Made by a program: the position numbers and the translations under genes. Positions 33,048 to 40,683 of a stretch of 64,000 bases of DNA are shown piece after piece. The notes under the pieces were generated by a model. That model was not told where the DNA came from, did not search any database, and was given only the letters and a program-made list of their open reading frames with translations. Numbering within the stretch: position 1 is the stretch's first letter; the number at the start of each line of letters is the position of its first letter. The DNA comes from JABGQS01 sp963666505 (GTDB taxonomy: Bacteria > Bacillota > Clostridia > Christensenellales > SZUA-584), in assembly GCA_963666505.2 (NCBI GenBank), contig CAXXXL010000002.1, forward strand, positions 1-64,000, written 5' to 3'.

Positions 33048-33860
33048 ATGAAATTCGGGATGTCAACCGCCTGCTTTTTTCCGAAGCTGAACTGCGAAGA
33101 AGCGGCGTCCAAAATAGGAAGTATGGGAATAAGCAATGTTGAGATTTTTTTCAGCACGCTGTCTGAATACGAAACCAGCTTCATTAAAGAACTTAAAAAA
33201 ATAGCTGACGGCAGCGGAATAGATATATATTCCGTACATGCGCTTTCGCTTCAGTTTGAACCGCAGCTTTTTTCCATGCACAAACGTTCCAGAGAGGATG
33301 CACTTTGTATTTTTGAAAAGGTATTGGCAGCTGGCGCTGAACTTGGAGCAGGTGTTTATGTAATGCATGGGCCTGCTCACGTTAAACGCGCATGCAGTCT
33401 TAACCTTAACTACGAATATATAGCGCAAAGCACGCTGCCGCTTTGTGAAATGGCCAAAAGCTATGGTATCAGGCTTGCCTGGGAAAATGTTCATTGGTGC
33501 TGGTATGCACAGCCGCAGTTCCCAAGGCTGCTGGAGGAGCATCTTGGCAGCGGTAAGCTCTTTTATACGCTGGACATTAAGCAGGCAGCGCAATCCGGAT
33601 TTGAGCCGGTGGAGTATCTTGAGTATACTGCGAATACGCTGGCTAACATACACGTCTGCGACTATGTAAAAGAAAATGACGGCAGTATCGTGCCTGTGCT
33701 CCCATTCGAAGGTCAGATGGACCATAAAGGCATAAAGAACAGTCTGGCTGATATAGGCTATGACGGTGCGGTCATGCTGGAAGTTTACAGCAGCAACTTT
33801 GGAAGTGAAAAAGAGCTGCTTGATGTTTATAATTGCGTGAAAGACGAGTTTGATTTTTGA
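33048..33860 (+). CDS. TIM-barrel sugar phosphate isomerase/epimerase-like protein
   Basis: This 270-residue protein has the AP_endonuc_2 TIM-barrel fold. The features are a start strand MKFGMSTACFFPKL, the GAGVYVMHGPAHVKR strand with a metal-type histidine, LAWENVHW with Glu near residue 147, TLDIKQA with Asp near 180, NIHVCDY with His near 205, and VMLEVYSSN with Glu near 245. These acidic and histidine residues form the metal site in relatives. It is coupled to the YfcC transporter gene (start one base after the stop), so it probably acts on the imported compound. The substrate cannot be named. Confidence 0.82.
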   Translation: MKFGMSTACFFPKLNCEEAASKIGSMGISNVEIFFSTLSEYETSFIKELKKIADGSGIDIYSVHALSLQFEPQLFSMHKRSREDALCIFEKVLAAGAELGAGVYVMHGPAHVKRACSLNLNYEYIAQSTLPLCEMAKSYGIRLAWENVHWCWYAQPQFPRLLEEHLGSGKLFYTLDIKQAAQSGFEPVEYLEYTANTLANIHVCDYVKENDGSIVPVLPFEGQMDHKGIKNSLADIGYDGAVMLEVYSSNFGSEKELLDVYNCVKDEFDF

Positions 33861-34059
33861 CGATTTCCAATGTTAAAAAAGGGTTTCTCCTGCTTAAATA
33901 ATGCATAATGCTGATTTTATCGCATATTAATCAAAATCTTCTTAATTTGTTTAAAAAATGTTAAGTCATAGCTTATATTTTATGTTATACTGTTTAAATG
34001 AATTGGGATAATGCCGAATGTAAGAAAAAGGCAATACTAAAAACAACGGGAGCAAAAAT

Positions 34060-35211
34060 ATGATATTCGGACTAAGAGAAAAAACGGCTGAGCTTGGTCA
34101 GTTCACAAGTGAAAAATGCAAAGCCTGTAAGAAGGATAAAAAATATATTTTCAAGAGGATAACAAAATTTATAGTAGTTTTTTTCGTCAACCTTATTCCT
34201 GTTTCTACGAGGTTTGAGTGTGAGTGCGTGAATTGCAAAGATATTGTTAAGATAGATAAAAAGGCAGGCAGACAGCTTGCAAAGCAAAAGTTCAGCGTAG
34301 AGAACGGAAACCAGAACTTTGCTATAGCAGGAAAGCTTTTCATTGCAGCAGTTATTGTTGCTGCAGCCATCGTTCTTCCTATAGTGCTTGTGGGCCCTCC
34401 TCTTTCACCGGATATGCTGAAAGGGCTTGTAACTGAAGATGGCGAGTATACTATCGTTAACGAAGATGACAGCATGGTCGGCGTTATCAAATGTGATGAA
34501 GGTGACTGCACGCTCCTTATGTATAACGATATAGAAGACTATAAAACAGCAGATGGAAATAAGTTCGAGCTGCACAAACATTATGAGGAAATCAAAAAGG
34601 AAGACGGCACTTCCTATATGCAGCCCATAGCCGACGATTTCGGCGCACTGTTAGACAAAAACAATATCAAGGTACAGCGTTATTATTATGACATTGCAAA
34701 TAACTCCTATGGATATGCTGTGGGGGTAAAAGACCTAAGCACAATCGAGTATACCGACGACAAAGCTGTCTATACTCTGTCATATTTTCCGTCAACGCTA
34801 GAAGAGCTAACATTCAAAATAGTCATATATACAGCAAAGGACTGGGAAATCGACGTCAGATCTCAGATAATGGACGACGGTTCTGAAGAGATCATGGATA
34901 TAATGCTTATAAAAAATGAAGACGGGAAGCAGGTTTCGGAAACGATGTATAAGCTTGCATCTTCTGACGGTTCTATAGTATATCTGGGCGATTTGTCTTC
35001 TATGAGCACTGGACAGGAGTTCTATGATTTCATCAAGAGCAGTGATCTTGCTATAGATTATAAAAATGATTATACTTACTATAAAAACACAGACGTTATT
35101 ATGTCATCCGTCTTTACAACCTATGACGAAGAAGGCAACCCGACAGTTTCGGAAGAGAAATATGATATCGTACAGAAGTACGGGTATTATATATTGACTG
35201 CCGTTGAGTAA
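34060..35211 (+). CDS. Membrane protein with N-terminal zinc ribbon
   Basis: The 383-residue protein has an N-terminal zinc ribbon: CKAC (residues 20-23) and CVNC (about 56-59), with the FFVNLIPVSTRFECEC pattern between, as in the zinc-ribbon family of small membrane proteins. A membrane helix follows at about 90-113. The remaining 270 residues form an acidic, beta-rich domain of unknown type with many Asp, Glu and Tyr residues. If the zinc ribbon is cytoplasmic, the large domain is outside. The gene stands alone, with an extended -10 box (TGTTATACT, about 33984-33992) upstream and a GGGAG site. No function can be assigned. Confidence 0.75.
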   Translation: MIFGLREKTAELGQFTSEKCKACKKDKKYIFKRITKFIVVFFVNLIPVSTRFECECVNCKDIVKIDKKAGRQLAKQKFSVENGNQNFAIAGKLFIAAVIVAAAIVLPIVLVGPPLSPDMLKGLVTEDGEYTIVNEDDSMVGVIKCDEGDCTLLMYNDIEDYKTADGNKFELHKHYEEIKKEDGTSYMQPIADDFGALLDKNNIKVQRYYYDIANNSYGYAVGVKDLSTIEYTDDKAVYTLSYFPSTLEELTFKIVIYTAKDWEIDVRSQIMDDGSEEIMDIMLIKNEDGKQVSETMYKLASSDGSIVYLGDLSSMSTGQEFYDFIKSSDLAIDYKNDYTYYKNTDVIMSSVFTTYDEEGNPTVSEEKYDIVQKYGYYILTAVE

Positions 35212-35221
35212 AAAAGGTGAA

Positions 35222-35251
35222 TTGAATTATTGCATGCAGCCTTAATATAAA
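35222..35251 (+). promoter_or_regulatory. Probable promoter of the HU gene
   Basis: TTGAAT (35222-35227) and TATAAA (35246-35251) are 18 bases apart. The transcript starts about 25 bases before the AGGAGG site. Confidence 0.6.
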
Positions 35252-35284
35252 CAGTATCTCAAAATAAACTCAGGAGGTTTTTTT

Positions 35285-35557
35285 ATGAATAAATCAGAAC
35301 TAATCGATGCAGTAGCAAAAAGTGCAGGAGTAACCAAGCAGGATGCAGAAAAATGCTTATCGGCTTTTTCAAGCGTAGTTATTGAAACACTTGGAAGCGG
35401 CGAAAAGGTTCAGTGGGCGGGCTTTGGCACGTTTGAACTAAGACACAGGGAAGCAAGACAGGGAATAAACCCGGCAACAGGAGAAAAAATCAGAATAGCT
35501 GCTTGTGATTCTCCGGCATTTAAACCGGGAAAAGCTTTAAAAGACAGCTTCAAGTAG
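35285..35557 (+). CDS. hup: HU-family DNA-binding protein
   Basis: HU bends and compacts DNA as a dimer. The 90-residue chain has the standard layout: the MNKSELIDAVA helix, the EKVQWAGFGTFELRHREAR strand pair, the DNA-binding arm with GINPATGEKIRIAA and its intercalating proline, and the C-terminal FKPGKALKDSF helix. AGGAGG lies seven bases before the ATG. It has its own promoter and a strong terminator. Confidence 0.96.
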   Translation: MNKSELIDAVAKSAGVTKQDAEKCLSAFSSVVIETLGSGEKVQWAGFGTFELRHREARQGINPATGEKIRIAACDSPAFKPGKALKDSFK

Positions 35558-35565
35558 ACAAAAAT

Positions 35566-35597
35566 AAAGCACACTTGAAACAAAGTGTGCTTTTTTT
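35566..35597. terminator. Terminator after the HU gene, likely bidirectional
   Basis: AAAGCACACTT (35566-35576) pairs with AAGTGTGCTTT (35583-35593), followed by a T run. It also lies downstream of the convergent disulfide reductase gene. Confidence 0.9.
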
Positions 35598-35614
35598 ATA
35601 TAGTTTTTAATGTC

Positions 35615-36106
35615 TTACATGAAACGTTCGAAACGCTCGGCTGAAGCTTTGCAGATGGGACATACTCTGGGCGGATTGTCGGCTGCACAAAGATATCCGC
35701 AGACTTTGCATCTGTATACCGGATATTTCAGACCAGTTGCTGGTTTGCCTTGTTGCTGTTGTTTTTGTTTTTTGCGCTCTTCCAAAGGTAGTCGCCTTTC
35801 GGGTATTTGAATCTGCTTTTCAGAGTTCTCTGGTGCAGAAACATACAGTGCACAGTAGCATGCTCCGTATTGCGCAAGGTCTGCATCTCTGTAGTCACAC
35901 GGGCACACGATATCCATGTTGTCTTCCTTGTCACCTTTAAAGCGGCGGCAAGGGCACGTTTCCATGCCGTATCTGTCATCGTTGGTAATCAGCCCCTGAG
36001 TTAAGAGCTCAAGGAAATCTTCGTCGCTGTTAAGTATATAGCCGCTGCGATTAGCATCGTATTTTAGCTGTGCCAGACGCTTTTTTAATCTTTCGCTGCT
36101 GTCCAT
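35615..36106 (-). CDS. Ferredoxin:disulfide reductase (FTR catalytic domain plus rubredoxin domain)
   Basis: The 163-residue protein joins a ferredoxin-thioredoxin reductase catalytic domain (about residues 1-92) to a rubredoxin-like domain (about 126-163). The first shows the motif CPCR (about 51-54), CPCDYRD (about 68-74) and CYC (83-85), which bind a 4Fe-4S cluster beside an active disulfide. The second has YRCKVCGYLC and CPIC. This fusion is known as FDR in anaerobic archaea and bacteria, where it takes electrons from ferredoxin to reduce disulfides. It lies five bases after a glutaredoxin gene, its likely redox partner. Confidence 0.88.
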   Translation of the reverse strand: MDSSERLKKRLAQLKYDANRSGYILNSDEDFLELLTQGLITNDDRYGMETCPCRRFKGDKEDNMDIVCPCDYRDADLAQYGACYCALYVSAPENSEKQIQIPERRLPLEERKKQKQQQQGKPATGLKYPVYRCKVCGYLCAADNPPRVCPICKASAERFERFM

Positions 36107-36110
36107 AGCA

Positions 36111-36392
36111 TTATCCTATAATTTTTTCAAGCCGTGCACGATCATATCCGATTATGCAGTCGTTCGTGCCGATAGTAACCATCGGATAAGACTCTTCGCT
36201 GCTATAGCTTTTTTGTACTTCGAGGCACTCTTCAAGCTCCGGCCCAGTAATTTTGTCAACATATACATATGAATATTCGACTTCGTTATCATCAAGGAAC
36301 TTCTTTGTTTTTTTACACCAACCGCATGTGCTTAATGCGTATAGCTTGATGTCTCCGTAATTTTTACCTGTAACTTTTGTATAATTAATCAT
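36111..36392 (-). CDS. Glutaredoxin-like protein
   Basis: This small thioredoxin-fold protein of 93 residues has the active-site motif CGWC at residues 23-26, YPMVTIG with the cis-proline near 68-74, and ARLEKIIG at its end. The start chosen is ATG at 36392 because AAAGGGGA lies seven bases ahead; an ATG six bases further upstream is too close to that site. It is co-transcribed with the ferredoxin:disulfide reductase, which points to a ferredoxin-driven pathway that keeps this protein reduced. Confidence 0.88.
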   Translation of the reverse strand: MINYTKVTGKNYGDIKLYALSTCGWCKKTKKFLDDNEVEYSYVYVDKITGPELEECLEVQKSYSSEESYPMVTIGTNDCIIGYDRARLEKIIG

Positions 36393-36422
36393 AAGCATGT
36401 CCCCTTTATTTTTCTTTTTTAT

Positions 36423-36450
36423 ATTATAGCACAATTGCATTACGTGCAAA
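36423..36450 (-). promoter_or_regulatory. Promoter of the glutaredoxin-FDR operon
   Basis: On the minus strand TTTGCA (36445-36450) and TATAAT (36423-36428) are 16 bases apart, with TGC directly before the -10 box (extended -10). Confidence 0.65.
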
Positions 36451-36487
36451 AGTTAAAGTTAAGCAGATATAACAGTTTGTTAACATG

Positions 36488-36516
36488 TTGCTAATGCAAA
36501 TGAGCTATGATAAAAT
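36488..36516 (+). promoter_or_regulatory. Promoter of the ABC exporter operon
   Basis: TTGCTA (36488-36493) and TAAAAT (36511-36516) are 17 bases apart. The mRNA leader is about 27 bases. Confidence 0.65.
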
Positions 36517-36549
36517 TGCAACGATTCATATTTGGCTTTGGAGGACAAA

Positions 36550-37473
36550 ATGAAAGATATAATAATTATAAAATCCCTTTCAAAAAATTACGGAGACATA
36601 AACGCTGTAAAGGATATCTCTTTTTCAATAAAAGAGGGTTCATTTTTTGCATTCCTTGGCCCCAACGGCGCAGGAAAATCTACAACGATAAATATCCTAT
36701 GTACGCTTCTTGACAAGACGGCAGGCTTTGCTTCCGTTGACGGGCATGAAATCGGCAAAGATGACAGTCTTGTTCGGGAGAAAATAGGTGTTGTTTTTCA
36801 GGAATCCGTGCTTGATTCGCTTTTAACGGTAAGGGAAAACCTTGAAACAAGAGCTGCTTTTTATGGTATAAAGGGCAAAGAATTTGATGAAAGGCTGCAT
36901 GATATCGCAAAAGCTACTGAAATCAGCGACTTCATCAAAAGACGGTACGGCAAGCTCTCTGGCGGGCAGCGCAGACGTGCAGACATCGCCCGGGCTCTTA
37001 TCAATACTCCGAAGGTATTGTTCCTTGACGAGCCTACTACCGGTCTTGACCCGCACACCAGGAAAAGCGTATGGAGGACAGTAAAAAAACTGCAGGAAGA
37101 AAAAAAGGTAACGGTATTCCTTACGACACATTATATGGAGGAGGCCGCAGAGGCTGATGACGTTGCAATCATAGACAACGGCAGTATCGTTGCTCAGGGC
37201 TCGCCTGCTCAGCTCCGGATCAAATTCAGCACTGATATGCTCAAAGTAATGCCAAAGAGCATTGACGAATATGAAGACTATCTTAAAAAGCAGCAGCTAG
37301 AATTTGATAATGACCGTGGAGTTTTGAATATACCTGTAGAGAACAGTATTGATGCTCTGGAGATACTTAAAAAAACTCAAAGCATGATCGAAAACTTCGA
37401 GGTAGTTCGCGGCAATATGGATGACGTTTTCCTCAACATTGCAGGACATCATATAATTAAGGAGGAAGTATAG
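36550..37473 (+). CDS. ABC transporter ATP-binding protein (drug/antibiotic export type)
   Basis: The 307-residue ATPase has Walker A GPNGAGKST (about residues 37-45), Q-loop VVFQES, the signature LSGGQRRRADIARAL (about 136-150), Walker B VLFLDEPTTGLDPHTR and the switch histidine in TTHYMEEA. The C-terminal extension of about 85 residues is typical of ABC exporters of the DrrA/YadG type. The ATG at 36550 follows TTTGGAGGA; a TTG upstream is less likely. The permease starts directly after its stop codon. The exported compound is unknown. Confidence 0.93.
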   Translation: MKDIIIIKSLSKNYGDINAVKDISFSIKEGSFFAFLGPNGAGKSTTINILCTLLDKTAGFASVDGHEIGKDDSLVREKIGVVFQESVLDSLLTVRENLETRAAFYGIKGKEFDERLHDIAKATEISDFIKRRYGKLSGGQRRRADIARALINTPKVLFLDEPTTGLDPHTRKSVWRTVKKLQEEKKVTVFLTTHYMEEAAEADDVAIIDNGSIVAQGSPAQLRIKFSTDMLKVMPKSIDEYEDYLKKQQLEFDNDRGVLNIPVENSIDALEILKKTQSMIENFEVVRGNMDDVFLNIAGHHIIKEEV

Positions 37474-38355
37474 ATGAACAGTTCACTCTCCAGTTTGATA
37501 AAACGAAATATAAAAGTATATTACAGAGATAAGATATCTGTCTTTTTTTCCTTTCTTTCAATACTTATAATAATAATGTTGTATGCGTTGTTTCTTGGTA
37601 ACATACAGGTGGATTCAATCAAAGAATCTGCAGGTAACGTTGAAGGCATAAGATATTTGGTGGACACCTGGATAATGGCCGGCATCATTGCCATTAGCAG
37701 CGTCACCATATCTCTTGGCGCTCTTGGGACAATGGTCGATGACCAGCATAAAAAGATATTGAGAGATTTTGTTGTTGCTCCGATAAAGAAAAGCCGCATC
37801 GTTGCGAGCTATATAATATCGACTTGGATAATTGCTCTGGTCGTTGGACTGTTCACATTATTACTTGCCGAGCTATATATTTTGGCCAGCGGCGGCGAAC
37901 TTGTTACACTTGCTCAGTTTTTTAAAATTTTAGGAATAATGCTGCTGTGTATCTTCTCCTCTGCTTCTATTATGTTCTTTATCACATCATTTATTAAGTC
38001 GGTAAATGCTTTTGCGACGCTAAGTACTATAGTCGGCACGATGATAGGATTCCTTGCCGGCATATACGTTCCGCTGGGCATACTGCCAAATGCCATTCAG
38101 ACTGTTATTAAGTTTGTTCCGGTATCTCACGGCGCCGTACTGCTTAGGCAGATACTTATGGAAAAACCCTTGGGCAGCGTATTCGCTATGGCGCCCGCAG
38201 AAGCGAAATTGCATTATATGGAGTTTAACGGAGTATTGTTCAAAGCAGGTGACAACGAGATATCCGTTGCGGCAATGCTGATTGTGCTGGCTGGCTCCGG
38301 GCTTATATTCTTCCTGCTTTCAGTTATCAGGACTTCACGCATGAAAGTAAAATAG
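37474..38355 (+). CDS. ABC-2 type permease
   Basis: This 293-residue membrane protein has six hydrophobic segments (about residues 22-41, 68-92, 111-134, 146-168, 181-200 and 266-286). The ABC-2 signature area IVGTMIGFLAGIYVPLGILP, near residues 186-205, is present. It is the membrane part of the exporter whose ATPase lies directly upstream; its ATG follows the ATPase stop codon without a gap and AAGGAGG is inside the ATPase end. The substrate is unknown. Confidence 0.92.
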   Translation: MNSSLSSLIKRNIKVYYRDKISVFFSFLSILIIIMLYALFLGNIQVDSIKESAGNVEGIRYLVDTWIMAGIIAISSVTISLGALGTMVDDQHKKILRDFVVAPIKKSRIVASYIISTWIIALVVGLFTLLLAELYILASGGELVTLAQFFKILGIMLLCIFSSASIMFFITSFIKSVNAFATLSTIVGTMIGFLAGIYVPLGILPNAIQTVIKFVPVSHGAVLLRQILMEKPLGSVFAMAPAEAKLHYMEFNGVLFKAGDNEISVAAMLIVLAGSGLIFFLLSVIRTSRMKVK

Positions 38356-38412
38356 GGATATAGAGATTATTAACTTTGGCTTATGATAAACTAATCGCAA
38401 AAATGTTCTGTA

Positions 38413-38441
38413 TTGTAATTCTATGATAATAAAGGTATAAT
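38413..38441 (+). promoter_or_regulatory. Orphan sigma-A promoter upstream of the tRNA cluster
   Basis: TTGTAA (38413-38418) and a perfect TATAAT (38436-38441) are 17 bases apart. No gene in the same direction follows; a terminator-like hairpin lies 40 bases downstream. Confidence 0.65.
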
Positions 38442-38447
38442 ATGGAT

Positions 38448-38508
38448 AAAGTATTAACATAGTATAAATCTAATTGCGGCGCTTTTGTTTAAAACAGCGC
38501 TGTTTTTA
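38448..38508 (+). ncRNA. Possible short RNA between an orphan promoter and a terminator
   Basis: A transcript of about 60 bases would start near 38448 and end at the hairpin 38479-38507. It contains only a six-codon reading frame beginning at an ATG near 38442, without a ribosome binding site. It may be a small RNA or a relic. The evidence is the arrangement of promoter and terminator alone. Confidence 0.35.
38479..38507 (+). terminator. Terminator-like hairpin of the possible short RNA
   Basis: GCGCT (38479-38483) pairs with AGCGC (38496-38500), with an inner A-T stem, and is followed by TGTTTTT. Confidence 0.5.
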
Positions 38509-38568
38509 GTTTTAAAGCATCGCTGATATTTAGCATTAATAATCTTTCTGAATTTTCTGTTTCATTTT

Positions 38569-38612
38569 AAAAAAAAGATATCATCTTTCTTTTTAAGAGC
38601 GATGATATATCT
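38569..38612 (-). terminator. Terminator of the tRNA cluster
   Basis: On the minus strand AGATAT and CATC (with a two-base bulge) pair with GATGATATCT, followed by eight T. It lies 17 bases after tRNA-Leu. Confidence 0.75.
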
Positions 38613-38628
38613 TGATAGAAATTATCTT

Positions 38629-38716
38629 TGGTGCCGAAGACCGGACTTGAACCGGTACAGTGGAAACCACCGCGGGATTTTAAGTCCCGTGCGTCTGCCA
38701 ATTCCGCCACTTCGGC
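38629..38716 (-). tRNA. tRNA-Leu (anticodon TAA)
   Basis: The 88-base gene folds as a class II tRNA with a long variable arm. The acceptor is GCCGAAG/CTTCGGC, discriminator A and an encoded CCA. The anticodon loop CTTAAAA gives TAA. Confidence 0.95.
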
Positions 38717-38758
38717 ATAAAAGATGTACGGACTTCCCTATAAAAGAAAGTCCGTTTC

Positions 38759-38833
38759 TGGAGGCGCCACCCGGATTTGAACCGGGGCGTGAGGATTTTG
38801 CAGACCCTTGCCTTACCACTTGGCTATGGCGCC
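38759..38833 (-). tRNA. tRNA-Cys (anticodon GCA)
   Basis: The acceptor GGCGCCA/TGGCGCC has discriminator T, typical of cysteine tRNA, and an encoded CCA. The anticodon loop CTGCAAA gives GCA. Confidence 0.95.
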
Positions 38834-38866
38834 GCAGTTTTTGCGTTTCTTTTTAAAAAAGTAGAT

Positions 38867-38941
38867 TGGAGCGGAAGACGAGATTCGAACTCGCGACTTC
38901 GACCTTGGCAAGGTCGCACTCTACCACTGAGTCACTCCCGC
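38867..38941 (-). tRNA. tRNA-Gly (anticodon GCC)
   Basis: The acceptor GCGGGAG/CTTCCGC has discriminator T and an encoded CCA. The anticodon stem CGACC/GGTCG encloses TTGCCAA with GCC. Confidence 0.95.
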
Positions 38942-38954
38942 ATAAAAAAAACAA

Positions 38955-39031
38955 TGGCGACCCGGAAGAGACTCGAACTCTCGACCTCTAGCGTGACAGG
39001 CTAGCGTTCTAACCAACTGAACTACCGGGCC
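38955..39031 (-). tRNA. tRNA-Asp (anticodon GTC)
   Basis: The acceptor GGCCCGG/CCGGGTC has discriminator G, typical of aspartate tRNA, and an encoded CCA. The anticodon stem CTAGC/GCTAG encloses CTGTCAC with GTC. Confidence 0.95.
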
Positions 39032-39074
39032 ATATGGATAAGCGGCTCTTATCATAAAGCCGCCTATCTATTAT

Positions 39075-39150
39075 TGGTGGGAACAACTGGGCTCGAACCA
39101 GTGACCCCTTGCTTGTAAGGCAAGTGCTCTCCCAGCTGAGCTATGCTCCC
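39075..39150 (-). tRNA. tRNA-Val (anticodon TAC)
   Basis: The acceptor GGGAGCA/TGTTCCC has discriminator A and an encoded CCA. The anticodon stem CTTGC/GCAAG encloses CTTACAA with TAC. It is the first tRNA of the cluster in transcription order. Confidence 0.95.
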
Positions 39151-39183
39151 ACACGCCGGGCTGTAAAATAACAGTGCCTGCGT

Positions 39184-39212
39184 ATTGTATAATAGACTTG
39201 GGTGACTGTCAA
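39184..39212 (-). promoter_or_regulatory. Promoter of the tRNA cluster
   Basis: On the minus strand TTGACA (39207-39212) and TACAAT (39184-39189) are 17 bases apart, about 34 bases before tRNA-Val. It lies between hisIE and the tRNAs and is read in the same direction. Confidence 0.8.
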
Positions 39213-39294
39213 AATTCAATATTTCTGTTTAACCGCAAATATGTTAACATTGCTTGCAAATGGTCGGATTTTCGCCGTTTTACAGTCAATATTG

Positions 39295-39909
39295 CTATCT
39301 GCGTTTTTCGAGCTCTGCAAACACTTCAGATGGCTTTAGTCCTCTTTCACTGAGCATAACGAGAAGATGGTAAAGCAGGTCTGCACTCTCCAGCCGGATT
39401 TCGTCAGCAACTCCGTTCTTTGCGGCTATTATCACTTCTGCGCTCTCCTCCCCCACTTTTTTAAGTATCTTGTCAATACCATTGTCGAAAAGGTAGTTTG
39501 TATATGAGCCTTCTTTAGGATTAGCTTTTCTGTCTTCTATAACACCGAACAACTCGTCTATGACGGCGTATCCGCCGCTGTAATCGGCTGACCCGTGCAA
39601 TGTGTCGAAGAAGCACGAATAAGCGCCCGTATGGCACGCTGGGCCTTTCTGAGAGACCATGGCAAGCAGCGTGTCTCCGTCACAGTCGATCTTAAGCTCG
39701 TGAAGCGTTTGAATGTGCCCTGAAGTTTCGCCTTTCATCCAAAGTTTCTGTCTGCTTCTTGAGAAATAGACCATGTTTCCAGTTTCCTGAGTCTTTGCAA
39801 TTGATTCCTCACTCATGTACGCCAACATCAGAACTGCATTGGTTTTGACATCCTGTACAACTACCGGCACGAGGCCTTTTTCATCGAATTTGATTTTTGA
39901 TGTATCCAT
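39295..39909 (-). CDS. hisIE: HisIE, phosphoribosyl-AMP cyclohydrolase / phosphoribosyl-ATP pyrophosphatase
   Basis: This bifunctional enzyme catalyses steps 2 and 3 of histidine synthesis. The HisI domain (about residues 1-108) has the zinc and magnesium ligands DCDGDTLL and GPACHTGAYSCF. The HisE domain (about 117-204) has the helical KKVGEESAEVIIAAKN motif with metal-binding glutamates and ESADLLYHLLVML. Length 204 is normal. It is the last gene of the operon, 12 bases after hisF. Confidence 0.96.
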   Translation of the reverse strand: MDTSKIKFDEKGLVPVVVQDVKTNAVLMLAYMSEESIAKTQETGNMVYFSRSRQKLWMKGETSGHIQTLHELKIDCDGDTLLAMVSQKGPACHTGAYSCFFDTLHGSADYSGGYAVIDELFGVIEDRKANPKEGSYTNYLFDNGIDKILKKVGEESAEVIIAAKNGVADEIRLESADLLYHLLVMLSERGLKPSEVFAELEKRR

Positions 39910-39921
39910 TATATCTCCTCT

Positions 39922-40683
39922 TTATATCCTGACCGGAATATTTTCTTTCAAAAAGTAGTCCTTCACATCTTTTACAGTATAGTCACCATAGTGAAAAATC
40001 GAAGCAACTAGTACCGCATCTGCCCCTCCGTCTGTAAGCACTTCTTTGAAGTGTTCCATCTTACCCGCACCGCCGGACGCTATCACCGGTATGCTAACAA
40101 TATTTGAAACGGCTCTCGTTGCGGGTATGTCGTAGCCGTCCTTAGTTCCGTCTGTGTCCATGCTTGTCAGCAGTATCTCTCCAGCACCCAGCTTTTCTGC
40201 CAGCGCTGCCCATTCGAGCAGGTCTCTTCCTGTATTTACACGTCCGCCGTTCAGGTATACGTCCCAGCCTGTTTTGTCGTCACGCAGTTTTGCGTCTATT
40301 GCACATACAACACACTGGCTGCCGAACTTCTCTGCAGCTTCACTTATAAGCTCTGGAGTTTTTAGCGCAGCAGAATTTATAGATATCTTGTCGGCACCCT
40401 GTTTGAGCATACTGCGAAAATCTTCGACTGTTCTAATCCCGCCGCCCACAGTTAAAGGTATGAAGACTTCTTCAGCTGTTCTTGCCACTACTTCGCTCAT
40501 TATGCTGCGCTCGTGCGCTGAAGCGGTAATGTCCAGAAAAACCAGTTCATCGGCCCCCGCTTTGTTGAAAGCTTTCGCCATTTCGACAGGGTCTCCTGCA
40601 TCTCTAATATCTATGAAGTTTACTCCTTTTACCACACGGCCTGCGTGCACATCCAGGCACGGTATAATTCTCTTTGACAGCAT
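39922..40683 (-). CDS. hisF: HisF, imidazole glycerol phosphate synthase cyclase subunit
   Basis: HisF uses ammonia from HisH to close the imidazole ring. The 253-residue TIM barrel has the catalytic aspartates in PCLDVHAGRVVKG (about residue 11) and LLTSMDTDGTKDGYD (near 130). It also has the phosphate-binding GGGIR (80-84) and ASGGAGK segments. Its start codon overlaps the hisA stop by one base. Confidence 0.97.
   Translation of the reverse strand: MLSKRIIPCLDVHAGRVVKGVNFIDIRDAGDPVEMAKAFNKAGADELVFLDITASAHERSIMSEVVARTAEEVFIPLTVGGGIRTVEDFRSMLKQGADKISINSAALKTPELISEAAEKFGSQCVVCAIDAKLRDDKTGWDVYLNGGRVNTGRDLLEWAALAEKLGAGEILLTSMDTDGTKDGYDIPATRAVSNIVSIPVIASGGAGKMEHFKEVLTDGGADAVLVASIFHYGDYTVKDVKDYFLKENIPVRI

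Noticed and set aside
36465..36500. Rex-type operator (TTGTTAACATGTTG) before the ABC exporter
   Set aside because: Only one half-site matches; the second half does not form the required inverted repeat.
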